DNA of 62,244 nt from Acidobacteriota bacterium (GCA_016191015.1 JACPPM010000304.1:1-62244); one strand, 5' to 3'; counted from the first letter of the stretch, positions 26,007 through 35,274 are shown. The notes: generated by a model from the sequence alone, not told the origin. Numbers and translations: made by a program.

Positions 26007-27140
26007 TCATTCTCCCTTCAGCACCATGGCTGGCGGGATGCCGGCGACTCTTTTCAGCGGAATCACAGCACCGGCGAGTGTGATGATAAGTGAGGAAGCG
26101 AGCACGGGTACCGCGAGCCAGCCGTGGATCGTGACGGCGGTCCCGAAGATAGTGCGCGCCATGAGGTGCGCCAAGCCGTAGCCGGCCACCAGTCCGCAGA
26201 GACCTCCCACGAGACCCGTGACCATCACCTCGGCCAGGAAGTGAACCCCCACCGTGCGATCGGCGGCACCCAACGCCTTCATCAGGGCAGCCTCCTTCCG
26301 ACGCTCCGACACTGTTGCCATGAGCGAGATCAGGAGGCAGACGAAAGTGGAGAGGACGATGAAGGCGACGACCACGTACACCACGGAGCCGATGGTCGTC
26401 AGGACCTCCCCTTCAGAGCGGGAGAGCTTTCGGATCGGCTCGGCCCGGCACCTGCGCACGCGCTGCTCCACTTCGCGCGCGAAGCGATCTGCCTGCGCGA
26501 CATCGCCGACGATGCTCGCGGCGAGCAGATCGATCTCACCAGGCCGCGCGAACAGGGCCCGTGCCGCCTCAATCGGCAGGAACACCTGCTCGTCCTCGGC
26601 GCCGCCCGTCTCGACGATGGCCGCAACCGTCGGCCGTTGCGCCCGCCCATCGTGCTCGACCGCGAGCTCACCCCCGATCTCGATGCGAAGCCTCCCCGCG
26701 ACGTCCTTGCCGAGCAGGCACGCTCCCGTCGCCGCACCTCCTGGGATAGCCCCGGAAGCGACCTGCCAGAACGGGGTGGTCGCCTCGATGCTGTCGAAGT
26801 CGATCCCCACGATCACGATACGAACGTCCTTCAGCGTGCCGGCGCCGTAGACGAGCCGCTGTGCTCCGACCAGCCGCTCGACAGGGATCACCGCGCGCAG
26901 CGCGGCCAGGGCATCGTCATGCAGACTGACTTCCGGGGCCGCGCTTTTCACCACGAAGTTGGCGCCGTAGGCGCGGAGCTCCCGGCTCATCTTCGTCTCG
27001 ACATCCGAGTAGAGCGTCACGAAGGCTGCGACGACCGATGTTCCGAGGGCGACGGTGAGCATCGAGACGATGATACGCGCCTTGCGCTCGATCAGCGACC
27101 GCGAAAGCAGGGTCCAGAAGTAGGAACGTGGTCCTCGCAT
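26007..27140 (-). CDS. FtsX-type ABC permease, second of pair
   Basis: About 377 residues. One N-terminal span (ARIIVSMLTVALGTSVVAAF), a large periplasmic MacB-like domain and three C-terminal spans (YVVVAFIVLSTFVCLLISL, AEVMVTGLVGGLCGLVAGY, VPVLASSLIITLAGAVIPL) with the ERRKEAALMKALGA coupling loop. Start 27140 has AGGGAG seven bases upstream. An alternative ATG at 27158 overlaps the stop of the preceding gene as ATGA; the choice adds six residues. Longer upstream readings overlap the previous gene and are rejected. Confidence 0.85.
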   Translation of the reverse strand: MRGPRSYFWTLLSRSLIERKARIIVSMLTVALGTSVVAAFVTLYSDVETKMSRELRAYGANFVVKSAAPEVSLHDDALAALRAVIPVERLVGAQRLVYGAGTLKDVRIVIVGIDFDSIEATTPFWQVASGAIPGGAATGACLLGKDVAGRLRIEIGGELAVEHDGRAQRPTVAAIVETGGAEDEQVFLPIEAARALFARPGEIDLLAASIVGDVAQADRFAREVEQRVRRCRAEPIRKLSRSEGEVLTTIGSVVYVVVAFIVLSTFVCLLISLMATVSERRKEAALMKALGAADRTVGVHFLAEVMVTGLVGGLCGLVAGYGLAHLMARTIFGTAVTIHGWLAVPVLASSLIITLAGAVIPLKRVAGIPPAMVLKGE

Positions 27141-27154
27141 GTGTGTGCTCCCTG

Positions 27155-28444
27155 TCATTCCCCGGAGAGTGTGACTGACGGCTCGACCCGCAGGATCAAC
27201 CGCGCCGGGATCAAGCTCCCGGTCAGGCTCACGACAATGGAGAGGAGACCCACGACGGGAACGGTCCCGAGCTTCACCGACGCCCACGCGCCGAAGAGTT
27301 TTTGGCTGATCCCTTCGCAGACTCCGATCCCGAGGCACATTCCGAGGACACCGCCGACGAGCCCGGCCAGTGCGATTTCGGCGAGGAACATCAGCATGAC
27401 TTGCCCGTTTCCGGCCCCGAGTGCCTTGCACAGGCCTATCTCCTTTTTCCTGTCGGCGATCATCGTACCCGCCAGGCTGAAGACGCCGAGGGCCGAGCAC
27501 GACAGCGCAACCACGGTGACAACGGCCATGAGGAACTGGATCTTGCGGATCACTACGCCTTCGGACTCGGTGATCTGCCGTATGGGCTTCACCCGCGCCC
27601 CGGGGATAACCTCCTCAATTTGGTACGCCACGGCGTCGACGAAGGGCGAGCAGTACCAGACGTCGTACTCGCGGGTGGCGAGCGTCTCGCGGGCGTGCCG
27701 CGCCCTCCGGGCAAGATCGTTGTCGGGCATGGTGAGGGCGCTCACAAGCACTCTGTCCACCAGGTCATCGTGCCGCCCGAGCAGGCTCGCCACTTCGAGC
27801 GGCACGAAGACGCGCTCGTCTTCGTCCGCGCCTGTTCTCACGACACCGCACACGGCGAGGTTCACGGTCTCGCCGCCGTCGAGTGGGATCACGGGCAGCA
27901 CGTCACCAGGTCCCACGCTGAGCTTGCGAGCCACCTCGGCGCCCAGGACGGTCCCCCGCGGGTCGGCCGCGTCGTCGGGCCATCGGCCGGACATCGGCCA
28001 CAAGGGGTACACCCGAGCGATCCCCGCACGGAACTCATCGTCCGCCGCCACGGGGTAAGCCCTGTCGAACCAGGTCCCGACGATCGTGACGACATCGCCG
28101 CCCTTCGTCTTGGCGCGGGACTCGAGCAGAGGCGCGAAGGAGACGATATTGTGCTGCCAGAAGATCTCCTTGATGCGGGGCAGGCTCGCGAGGGGTATCC
28201 CATCTCGCTTCCGGAGAGGATCGTCGTCCAGGCCGCCCAGTCGCAGCGGCCCGTCGGTCGAGCGGGGGACGACGACCAGGTTGGCGCCGAAGCCTCGCAG
28301 CTCCTGGTTCATCTTGTCCCCGATGTCGAGGCTGAGGTTCAGGAGCGCTGTCGCGAGAGTTGTGCCGAGCGCGACGTTGAGCACCGCATAACTCTTGCGC
28401 CGCCGGTCGTGCCAGAGGGAGGCCCAGAGGAGGCGCGCGATCAT
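27155..28444 (-). CDS. FtsX-type ABC permease, first of pair
   Basis: About 429 residues with the same topology as the next gene's product: an N-terminal span (SYAVLNVALGTTLATALLNL), a long extracytoplasmic domain, then three spans with the DRKKEIGLCKALGA loop and a C-terminal LILRVEPSVTLSGE. Its ATG overlaps the TGA of the DUF2318 gene (ATGA), showing tight operon packing. The two different permeases presumably form a heterodimer with the ATPase. They correspond in order to cj1661/cj1662 of the Campylobacter p19 cluster (family knowledge). Confidence 0.85.
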   Translation of the reverse strand: MIARLLWASLWHDRRRKSYAVLNVALGTTLATALLNLSLDIGDKMNQELRGFGANLVVVPRSTDGPLRLGGLDDDPLRKRDGIPLASLPRIKEIFWQHNIVSFAPLLESRAKTKGGDVVTIVGTWFDRAYPVAADDEFRAGIARVYPLWPMSGRWPDDAADPRGTVLGAEVARKLSVGPGDVLPVIPLDGGETVNLAVCGVVRTGADEDERVFVPLEVASLLGRHDDLVDRVLVSALTMPDNDLARRARHARETLATREYDVWYCSPFVDAVAYQIEEVIPGARVKPIRQITESEGVVIRKIQFLMAVVTVVALSCSALGVFSLAGTMIADRKKEIGLCKALGAGNGQVMLMFLAEIALAGLVGGVLGMCLGIGVCEGISQKLFGAWASVKLGTVPVVGLLSIVVSLTGSLIPARLILRVEPSVTLSGE

Positions 28445-29688
28445 CGGTGATTCCCGTCGCCGTGGCGGAACGCGTCGGCGCCATCCCCGTGGAGCAGCGT
28501 GTCCACGGTGACGACCAATTCTCCTTCGGAGATGGCATACACGAGCGGTATGGGGTTGCAGCCGCCCTCGCGCCCCACGGTCGGGGCGTAGATCGCCGCT
28601 CCACACGCAAGACAGATCAGCTCCTTCCCACGCTTGAGATAACCTTCGTCGCCGCACATGAGGCAGGCGTCGTACGCCGCCCGGACCCTGCCGCTCTCGT
28701 CCTTGAAGACGATGAACCGAATCTCCTGGTTCTTCTCGTCGGAGTATGCGTAGCGGTGAAACTCCTCGGGCTTGAATCCCTCGACCGGGATGACGAGACG
28801 GCCCTGCCTCGCCTCCACGCGCTCGGCGGGCGAAAGCCGCGGGGGTTGGCTCGCGTACAGCTTGTAGTAGAGCGTGCCGACCATGGCCGCGCTCGCGACG
28901 CCGAGAAATGTCACACCGTATCTCCACTGCCTGCGTATGCCCCACAGGTACTTCCTCCGTCCCGCCGGGCTGAGATTATCGGCCCGCTCCCTGCGCGGCT
29001 TCTCGCGGTGCACATGACACCAGATGCCGAAGACGGTAGCGAGGCCCATCTGGCCGTAGCCGAACCAACGGATGCGGTTGATGACCGATGAGACGGTCGT
29101 GAAGAGGCTCTCTGGAAGCGACACCCAGCCGTGGAGGACCAAGGCGTAGTAGCCCCACGAGACGTGTTCGGAGACAAGGAGCGCGGTCGCCGCAACGGCC
29201 ACGGCCCTGCCGGCCGGCGCGCCACTCTGGGCCGAGAGCCGCGAGAGTGTCGCGCCGGCGGTCGCGAGGAGGGCAACGCCAAGGATGATCCCCCCGTGGA
29301 ACAGCAGGAACTCGCTGTTGAGGACGTCCACGCGATCCTGTGATCTGGAGACCACGAACGCGAGGAGCGCGGCAGAGCGTTGGGCCGTGAGGAGGAATGC
29401 GGCCAGGCGCCAGGCAGTCTCTAGAGGTCGCGCTCCCGCGAGCGAGAAGGGCACGAGCTGGGCGGCGAGGAACAGAGCCGTCGCGAGCATGACCAGCGGC
29501 TCGACGGGGGTGCGCACGTCGCGGAGCACATATAGGACCGCAAGGGCGACGCCGCCTGCGATCCCCCCGGCGAATGGAGACCACGGATGCCGGGGCCTCT
29601 CGCCGCCCCTCCCGCGGGCCGCGGGGAGGATCACCAACAAGACGACCGCGATGCCGTAGCGGATGGTCTCGAAGAACGACTCAGTCAC
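28441..29688 (-). CDS. DUF2318 iron-transport membrane protein
   Basis: A 415-residue protein. Eight or nine hydrophobic spans occupy about residues 10-290. A C-terminal cysteine domain follows: DACLMCGDEGYL, ELICLACGAAIYAP and EGGCNPIPL. These are the CxxC pairs and GGCNPI motif of DUF2318, a presumed Fe-S or iron-binding redox module. The start is GTG 29688, 18 bases after the porin gene's stop; no strong ribosome site is seen. The equivalent protein (Cj1660 type) follows P19 in Campylobacter; here a porin gene separates them. Confidence 0.85.
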   Translation of the reverse strand: MTESFFETIRYGIAVVLLVILPAARGRGGERPRHPWSPFAGGIAGGVALAVLYVLRDVRTPVEPLVMLATALFLAAQLVPFSLAGARPLETAWRLAAFLLTAQRSAALLAFVVSRSQDRVDVLNSEFLLFHGGIILGVALLATAGATLSRLSAQSGAPAGRAVAVAATALLVSEHVSWGYYALVLHGWVSLPESLFTTVSSVINRIRWFGYGQMGLATVFGIWCHVHREKPRRERADNLSPAGRRKYLWGIRRQWRYGVTFLGVASAAMVGTLYYKLYASQPPRLSPAERVEARQGRLVIPVEGFKPEEFHRYAYSDEKNQEIRFIVFKDESGRVRAAYDACLMCGDEGYLKRGKELICLACGAAIYAPTVGREGGCNPIPLVYAISEGELVVTVDTLLHGDGADAFRHGDGNHR

Positions 29689-29706
29689 GGAGGCTGCGTC
29701 CTCTGG

Positions 29707-31146
29707 TCAGAAGTCGATTTGGGTGCGCAGCGCGAAAACGAAGTAGTCGTCTGCCTCGCCGATGCCCCCCGGGCGATGGATGTACTGAATGTCCGGGCTC
29801 AGCCGCAGGTGCCGCTCCAAGAAGTAGCTGTAGTACGCCTCGAAGAAGGTCTCTCCGCCGGAGACCTCAACTCCGTCGAGGTCATAGGATACCTTGCCGT
29901 AGCTCCTGCTCGCGCGCGCGAATCCGGTGGCCAGGCCGAGGATATCACCGCCACGGCTCCAGCGGTTGCCCACAATGCGGGCGCCCAGCGTCACAACGTG
30001 GTCGAATCGGTTCACCGCGGGGTCCTGGAAACCGTACCGTCCGAAGAGCGTGAGGTCACCGGAAAGCTGGTGATCGAGGCTCATCCCGACTCCCCAGTTC
30101 TCCTTCTGCCGATTCGTCGAGATGTTCTCGTAGTCAAGATGGTCCGCCAGATTCGTCCAGGCATAGAGCCGGTACTTGCGCTGCAGTCCGTAGGCGCGGC
30201 GGCTCACGTCGATCTCGCCGATGACGAACGGGCCGCCGAAAGATTGGAGCGGGTCGCCACCGACCTCGAACACGCCGACCTGTGCCTCGACTTTCAGGTT
30301 CTGGTTGTAGATGGAAGTGAACCTGTACCCGAGTCGCGCTCCCAGGCCATATCCGTTCTCGTCCCCACCCCAGTCGACGGCGAGGTTATTGACAAACGTG
30401 TCCGCCATAAACTGCTGCCGTTGGTTGTTTGCGACGTCGTTGGCGTCGAAGAAGCGTCTGGGGTCCATCTTGCCAACTGTGATAGCGACGCGCTTATCGA
30501 TCACTGTCGGGAATGGCAGTTCGGTCTGGTACCACAGCTCCACGATGGAGGCACCGTCATCATGTCTCTCGAGGTCGGCATTGGGGCCGGAGAAGACAGG
30601 CGGAAGCGCGCCCGCCACCCCCCTTCCCTGACCGACCAAGGCTCGCGCATAGGCCCCGCCGTATGTCCCGAGCGGGACCTCGACGGCCAAGTCGCCGGAG
30701 AAACTCGCGTCCGTCCCCTTGCCCTCTCCGAAGGCATCCGATCTCCCGCCGCCGACCCCCTGCACGAAGGTGGTTACGGCACCGCTCACGCTGATTCCAT
30801 CGAGGCCATCCAACACACTCGCGCCCTCGCGCTGCGCGTAGCCGAGCCGGTCGACCTCGTCGGCGATCGCATCCACACGCTCCTGCAACGGCACCTCGTC
30901 AAGGACGCTCGCCTGTTCCGAGGGCGCCACCTCTGTGGCTGCAGCTTCGACCTGCCCGTTGCGATGCAGAGCCTCCTCCAGCTCTCGTACCCGTTCCTTC
31001 AACAGCTCGATCTCCTGCCTCAGATCACCGTCTGCACCCTCGGCCGACACGACCCGGCCAGGGAGACCGACAAGCAGAGTGAGAGCCCCGATCGCGACGG
31101 CGCGCCTCCCTGATGACAATCTCTTCTCGCAAAAGTCCCGCCTCAT
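29707..31146 (-). CDS. OprB-type outer-membrane porin
   Basis: About 479 residues. A signal peptide (VAIGALTLLVGLPGRVVSA) is followed by a coiled coil (LRQEIELLKERVRELEEAL, about residues 40-65). The remainder is a barrel with the carbohydrate-porin signature: GKMDPRRFFDANDVANNQRQQFM, DENGYGLGARLGYRF and the terminal FVFALRTQIDF. ATG 31146 overlaps the P19 stop. OprB-family members pass sugars, yet this one lies inside an iron operon, so it may be an iron- or ligand-permeable pore. The long readings extending upstream of 31146 belong to overlapping frames. Confidence 0.85.
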   Translation of the reverse strand: MRRDFCEKRLSSGRRAVAIGALTLLVGLPGRVVSAEGADGDLRQEIELLKERVRELEEALHRNGQVEAAATEVAPSEQASVLDEVPLQERVDAIADEVDRLGYAQREGASVLDGLDGISVSGAVTTFVQGVGGGRSDAFGEGKGTDASFSGDLAVEVPLGTYGGAYARALVGQGRGVAGALPPVFSGPNADLERHDDGASIVELWYQTELPFPTVIDKRVAITVGKMDPRRFFDANDVANNQRQQFMADTFVNNLAVDWGGDENGYGLGARLGYRFTSIYNQNLKVEAQVGVFEVGGDPLQSFGGPFVIGEIDVSRRAYGLQRKYRLYAWTNLADHLDYENISTNRQKENWGVGMSLDHQLSGDLTLFGRYGFQDPAVNRFDHVVTLGARIVGNRWSRGGDILGLATGFARASRSYGKVSYDLDGVEVSGGETFFEAYYSYFLERHLRLSPDIQYIHRPGGIGEADDYFVFALRTQIDF

Positions 31147-31688
31147 CAGAATCCCCGCCCCTTCCCGAGTCCGAGGAACTTGAACTCCCAGTCGAGGGTG
31201 AAGGTTGGAAACCACGGCCGCACGCCGGTGGCCTTGTCGGTGTGGCGGCCGAAGTGGTTCTTCTGTGGGTTCTCGATTGTGTACTCGACCTTGTAGCGGC
31301 CGATTCCCGGCATCTGCACGTTGTCTCCGTAATGCGGTCCGTCCGCGGCGACCATCGGCATCATGGTTCCCTCCACCGTCTTGCCGTTGTCGAGGTTCGT
31401 AAGCTTGTAGGTGACGGTGAGGTATGGGATCCACTCGCCCTCGCCGAAGCCGTTGGGGTTTTGGCTGCTGCCGCGAATGTCGGCCTCGAGGTGAATGTCG
31501 GCCTTCTCCTCCTTCTCCTTCGACATCGGCGGGTCCATCGTGACGGGCTGGAAGTAGACGGCGGTGATCTCCATTCCGTGGCGGACGAGCGGAAGGCCGA
31601 TGGGGTACTCGGTGAAAGCCAGCGCCCCGCTCGCACAAAGCAGGAGGCCGGCGACGGAGGCGGGAGCGATGAGTCTTCTTTGGGTCAT
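31146..31688 (-). CDS. P19/FetP-type periplasmic iron-binding protein
   Basis: A 180-residue protein. Signal peptide LIAPASVAGLLLCASGALA, then the P19 immunoglobulin-like fold. Candidate metal ligands are in the family positions: H37 and E40 (RHGMEI), M109-M112 (TMMPM), H119 (GPHYG) and H145/H149 (NHFGRH). P19 proteins bind copper and iron(II/III) and pass iron to FTR1. The start is marked by AAGGAG before ATG 31688. Its ATG overlaps the FTR1 stop, so both are made from one transcript and likely in fixed ratio. Confidence 0.9.
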   Translation of the reverse strand: MTQRRLIAPASVAGLLLCASGALAFTEYPIGLPLVRHGMEITAVYFQPVTMDPPMSKEKEEKADIHLEADIRGSSQNPNGFGEGEWIPYLTVTYKLTNLDNGKTVEGTMMPMVAADGPHYGDNVQMPGIGRYKVEYTIENPQKNHFGRHTDKATGVRPWFPTFTLDWEFKFLGLGKGRGF

Positions 31689-33103
31689 GAGTTTCTCCTT
31701 GGTACGTTTGATGGTAGGGGTGATGAATCGAGCAGGCTGGCCGCTCGCGCGCGCCGGATGAATCGGGCCGCCACGAGGACCAGTGCGACGATGAAAAGAA
31801 CCTGGACGGCAACGCCCTCGACGGACGGGAAGATTCCCAGGAGCTCGACGTGGGGGGCGAGGGAGAGGCGCGTCTCGCCGACGATGCCGCCCTCTTGGAG
31901 CTCGTGGATCCCCTTCCCTGCGAAAACGAAGGCGAGAAAGTAGAGGAAGCAACTTGTGACGGCGAAGAACGGCCCCGCCGGGAGTCTTCCCACCACCCCC
32001 CGGAAGAGGGCGAACACCAGCAGGAGGAGTGCGGAGCCCGCCACAAAACCCGCCAGGATCTGGCCGGCGGCCTCGGTCATTGCGGCATGCAGCGCCTGGT
32101 AGAAAAGCACAGTCTCCGCTCCTTCGCGGTAAACGGCGAGGAACGCCACGGTTCCCAACGCCATCATGCGTCTTCCGCCCAGGGCGGCGTCCACCTTCCC
32201 CTGGATGTACGCCTGCCAGCGCCGGCTCTCGCTCTTGCTGATGAGCCAGTAGCTCACGTAGAAAAGGACGGCCGATGCGAGCAGCATGGTGAGCCCCTCG
32301 ATCACCTCCTGGCGCGCGGGTGAGACGGCGAGGACCCGATTAAGGCCGATCGCCGTGAGCAGGCTGGCCGCGACCGCCGCGGCGGCCGCCAGGTAGATCA
32401 CGCGAATCTCCGCCCGCCTGCCGGCGCGCCCGACGTAGGCGACCAGTGCCGCAAGCAACAGGATCGCTTCAAACCCTTCCCTGAGGATTATGAGGAGCGC
32501 TTGTGCAAACGCGCCGCCGTGGTCGAGCCTGGTCGTCCCGGCAGCTTCCTGCTTCCCTGTCCCGCTCGCCTCATCACCTCCCCCGGCGAAAAACTCCTCC
32601 TTCCCGCGGCCCCGCAGCGCTCTCACGTCCTCATGAAGCACCATTCGGAGCTGATTCGCCTGCGCTTCGAGATCTGACGGGGAGGCTTTGGCGTTGACGA
32701 GGAGCCGAAGGTTGCGAAACATCTTCTCGATCTCGTAGTTGCGCTTCGCCGAGATGAACTGCCTGACTGCGATCTCGAGCCCGCTCGCCTCGTAGGCGAC
32801 AAAGTAGGCGTCCGAGAAGTGCTGGTCGGCGACTTCGGCATTCCCGGCGCGGTAGGCTTCGAGGCCATTTTCGAGATGACTCTCGATCTGCGCAAGACCC
32901 TCCTCCCATGGCGTCGCCGCGCGCACCGGCGTCGCATGGAGCAGTAGGGCACAACAAGCCAGGAGCCCTCCAAGCAACGCCGGTAGAGGGCCGGCATCGA
33001 GACGACGCCGGAGTTGCCGGGTTGTCTCGTTGAGGGGTCTTCGCTGCCCTGTCGCGTGAACCCACCGCCGCGAGAGCTCCTGCAGCCGTGTATGACGTTT
33101 CAA
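31685..33103 (-). CDS. FTR1-family iron permease
   Basis: A 472-residue protein. An N-terminal hydrophobic leader is followed by about 120 periplasmic residues (helical, PWEEGLAQIESHLENGLEAYRAG) and a seven-span FTR1 core. The two REXXE iron-coordinating motifs are intact: REGFE at 208-212 and REGAE at 326-330. A start at TTG 33103 is set by GGGAG about ten bases upstream and by position just downstream of the promoter/operator. The protein would carry iron across the inner membrane with P19 as the periplasmic partner (FetM-FetP relation in E. coli). Confidence 0.9.
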   Translation of the reverse strand: MKRHTRLQELSRRWVHATGQRRPLNETTRQLRRRLDAGPLPALLGGLLACCALLLHATPVRAATPWEEGLAQIESHLENGLEAYRAGNAEVADQHFSDAYFVAYEASGLEIAVRQFISAKRNYEIEKMFRNLRLLVNAKASPSDLEAQANQLRMVLHEDVRALRGRGKEEFFAGGGDEASGTGKQEAAGTTRLDHGGAFAQALLIILREGFEAILLLAALVAYVGRAGRRAEIRVIYLAAAAAVAASLLTAIGLNRVLAVSPARQEVIEGLTMLLASAVLFYVSYWLISKSESRRWQAYIQGKVDAALGGRRMMALGTVAFLAVYREGAETVLFYQALHAAMTEAAGQILAGFVAGSALLLLVFALFRGVVGRLPAGPFFAVTSCFLYFLAFVFAGKGIHELQEGGIVGETRLSLAPHVELLGIFPSVEGVAVQVLFIVALVLVAARFIRRARAASLLDSSPLPSNVPRRNS

Positions 33104-33127
33104 TGTTCTTGATCTCCCTTTCTTCTA

Positions 33128-33182
33128 GTTGCGACTAAGTCGCAACAACAATGATTACACCCGATTCGCCGCGCCTTGTCAA
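33128..33182 (-). promoter_or_regulatory. FTR1 operon promoter with 7-1-7 palindromic operator
   Basis: On the minus strand TTGACA (33177-33182), a spacer of exactly 17 bases, and TGTAAT (33154-33159) form a near-consensus promoter. Just downstream lies a perfect 19-bp palindrome (33128-33146), GTTGCGACT-A-AGTCGCAAC. Its core TGCGACT-A-AGTCGCA has the 7-1-7 form of Fur-family boxes but a different sequence from the GATAAT boxes at 16464 and 21397. A repressor there would block early elongation or initiation of the iron operon. Confidence 0.8.
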
Positions 33183-33260
33183 GCGAAAAAGTGCGCTTCG
33201 GGTAAGGCATCAGTGATCGGGGGCGCGCCATTTCCCTGACCTCGGGCGTCTTGGTAGTGG

Positions 33261-33404
33261 CCATTAGCTTTAGCTCTTAGCTGTTAGCCCGGGAAGGGAT
33301 CGCTGCTGCGGTCGGCCACCGATCAGCCGGGAACAGCCCCCCTCACAATTCGCGCCGGTCGGCCGTTCGGAGCTAAAGGCTAAGAGCTAACGGCTAAGGG
33401 CTGG
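33261..33404. repeat. Inverted TTAGC-rich repeat
   Basis: TTAGCTCTTAGC-type sequence at 33261-33290 is complementary to GCTAAGAGCTAACGGCTAAG-type sequence at 33371-33404. About 80 bases lie between, including CGGTCGGCC twice. The arms could form a long stem. It fills most of the 33183-33671 gap between the FTR1 promoter and the next gene. No reading frame is convincing here. Confidence 0.5.
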
Positions 33405-33671
33405 CAATCTGAATCGCCCCGCTCCACTGAGGCATGACCGCTTCGGTCCCGCCGACGTGCAGGCCCCAGCGATGTTGGATCCGGACCGCGGATGTGACCG
33501 TGCCGTCACCTTGGAGAGGGATGTGAGATGCTCGAGGCCTGCGGGGCGGCTTTCGGTGACGCTGCTCACAAATCCGTCCCGCCTGCGGCGTCGCGGGGCG
33601 TGTTTGGTGATCTGCGTCGAGAGGAGTTGCACGTCGATCACGTCCCTTACTCCCAGGAGGTTGAGACTGAA

Positions 33672-35147
33672 ATGAAAATAGACGGGATTGGGACGTACAC
33701 GGGACAGGTCGGGTTTGTTACGGAGAAGGATGGGAGCGCTCAGGCCTCGCGGAAGTCGAGTGATGTGGGAGTCACCGCGAGCAAAGCGACGCAGGCAAGC
33801 CCGCCGCAGCAGATCAGTTCCTTCACCAGGGGCGGTCCAACGGACAGCATCTTTGATCAACGGCCGGCTCTGCCGGATCCGCGGTTGCAGACTGCGTCTG
33901 TTCCTGCCGACCGCCTTCTTCCGAGACTTGGAATCACCGGCCCGGACTCCGGCAAGTCCGATGCAGGTGGCGGAGGTGTTCTGAGTAACCCCTTCGGCGA
34001 TGATGGGCAAACGCCCAGGGTCGGGGAGTGGAAGAGGGACGAGCGACACCCCGCGCCGGACTCTCCGGATACGTTGACGAAAGCAAAGCCTTTCGAATCC
34101 GAAGAAGCGCGCATGAAGAGGGATCTGGATCGCCGGGCGGGTCAGTTCAACGACGGCGTTCGGCGGGGATTGGAAGAGAAGGGGCTGGACGCCAGCCTCG
34201 GCAGTCGCTGGTCGATGCGCGGCGGCGCGCCGCGGCCTCGTGCAAGCGAGGACGTCCTCACTCATTCGCGCGGGCCGGGCCAGGCCGGCGCGAACGATCT
34301 CGACCTGCTCAAGCAGCTACGGCCAGATCCCCAGGCACCCGAGGGTGCGTTCGGAGATCTGCCGGCAGTCAAGGATCCGAGGTCATACGGAAATGCCACC
34401 GAATTCCGCAACTCCATGGCCTCCTCTGAGCCCGACCGCGTGGGACCGATTTTTCATTACCGTGACCACTCGACGGGACTGGCAGCGGATGTCCAGTACG
34501 ATTCCGAAGGGCTGCCCCATCTGGACATGGTGAGAGGCGAGAAGGTCCGCTCACGCCTTCACGACGACGGTACCTTCGATGCGATCGTCAAGCACGATGG
34601 CGTTGGTTACAACATTCACTACAATCCGAATGCCGAAGGCTCCAAGGTGACTGTCCTGACGATCGGCAAGGATCCCAACCAGACCAAGAAGCAGGGGAGC
34701 GGGTCAGGGTCCAGCGGTGCCGTCGGGAGCCAGACGACGAGCGCGCCTGGGGGGAAATCCAAAGGCGAATCGAAGCCATCGAAGAAACCGAGTGGAGGCA
34801 GCGAGCATCCAGACCCGGATCGGGTGGATCGCACGGATGCCGGCGATGTCACGGTCACTCCGATGCGGGAGAGGTTGACGAATCCGGCCGAGCCGAATGC
34901 GCGGCCCTTCGACATCGAACGGCTGATCGGGAAAACGGTCGTCCTGGCGATGAGCCGGGTCAATCCCAGCCCGCTCGACGGCCCTCATTCACGGGAACCA
35001 CTCGTATCGCCAAAGAACCCCGTGGCCGACCCGGTCGACGTGCCGACGTCCCACGTGAAGGTTCGCCCTCCGCGGCCCGACGGAGTCGGACCCGTCCGCG
35101 GCGACGTCACGGATTCCGCGGGGCAGGATGGGAGCCAAGAGGGGTGA
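33672..35147 (+). CDS. Unrecognised low-complexity protein
   Basis: About 491 residues without signal peptide or membrane span. ATG 33672 is preceded at 11 bases by AGGAGG; an upstream in-frame ATG gives a leader with no protein-like character. Rich in G, S, P and D. A moderately structured central part (about residues 240-345, SSEPDRVGPIFHYRDHSTGLAADVQYDSEG...VKHDGVGYNIHYNP) could be a small beta domain. The rest is probably disordered, especially the KKQGSGSGSSG linker and the proline-rich end. I do not recognise it. The 127-base gap after it shows nothing clear. Confidence 0.65.
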   Translation: MKIDGIGTYTGQVGFVTEKDGSAQASRKSSDVGVTASKATQASPPQQISSFTRGGPTDSIFDQRPALPDPRLQTASVPADRLLPRLGITGPDSGKSDAGGGGVLSNPFGDDGQTPRVGEWKRDERHPAPDSPDTLTKAKPFESEEARMKRDLDRRAGQFNDGVRRGLEEKGLDASLGSRWSMRGGAPRPRASEDVLTHSRGPGQAGANDLDLLKQLRPDPQAPEGAFGDLPAVKDPRSYGNATEFRNSMASSEPDRVGPIFHYRDHSTGLAADVQYDSEGLPHLDMVRGEKVRSRLHDDGTFDAIVKHDGVGYNIHYNPNAEGSKVTVLTIGKDPNQTKKQGSGSGSSGAVGSQTTSAPGGKSKGESKPSKKPSGGSEHPDPDRVDRTDAGDVTVTPMRERLTNPAEPNARPFDIERLIGKTVVLAMSRVNPSPLDGPHSREPLVSPKNPVADPVDVPTSHVKVRPPRPDGVGPVRGDVTDSAGQDGSQEG

Positions 35148-35274
35148 TGATGTGACTCGGGGCATCAGGCCTGTCAGATGCGCACTCGAGGCGCAGATAC
35201 CGCACTCTACGGCGGGGTAGTCGAGCCGGGAGCAGGAGCGGGCGCACCTCAGCGAACCCTGTTCGCGAGAGGGC

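Noticed and set aside
26124-28058. Plus-strand frame of about 640 codons opposite the permease genes
   Set aside because: The minus strand encodes well-conserved FtsX-type permeases; the plus frame is histidine- and arginine-rich complement.
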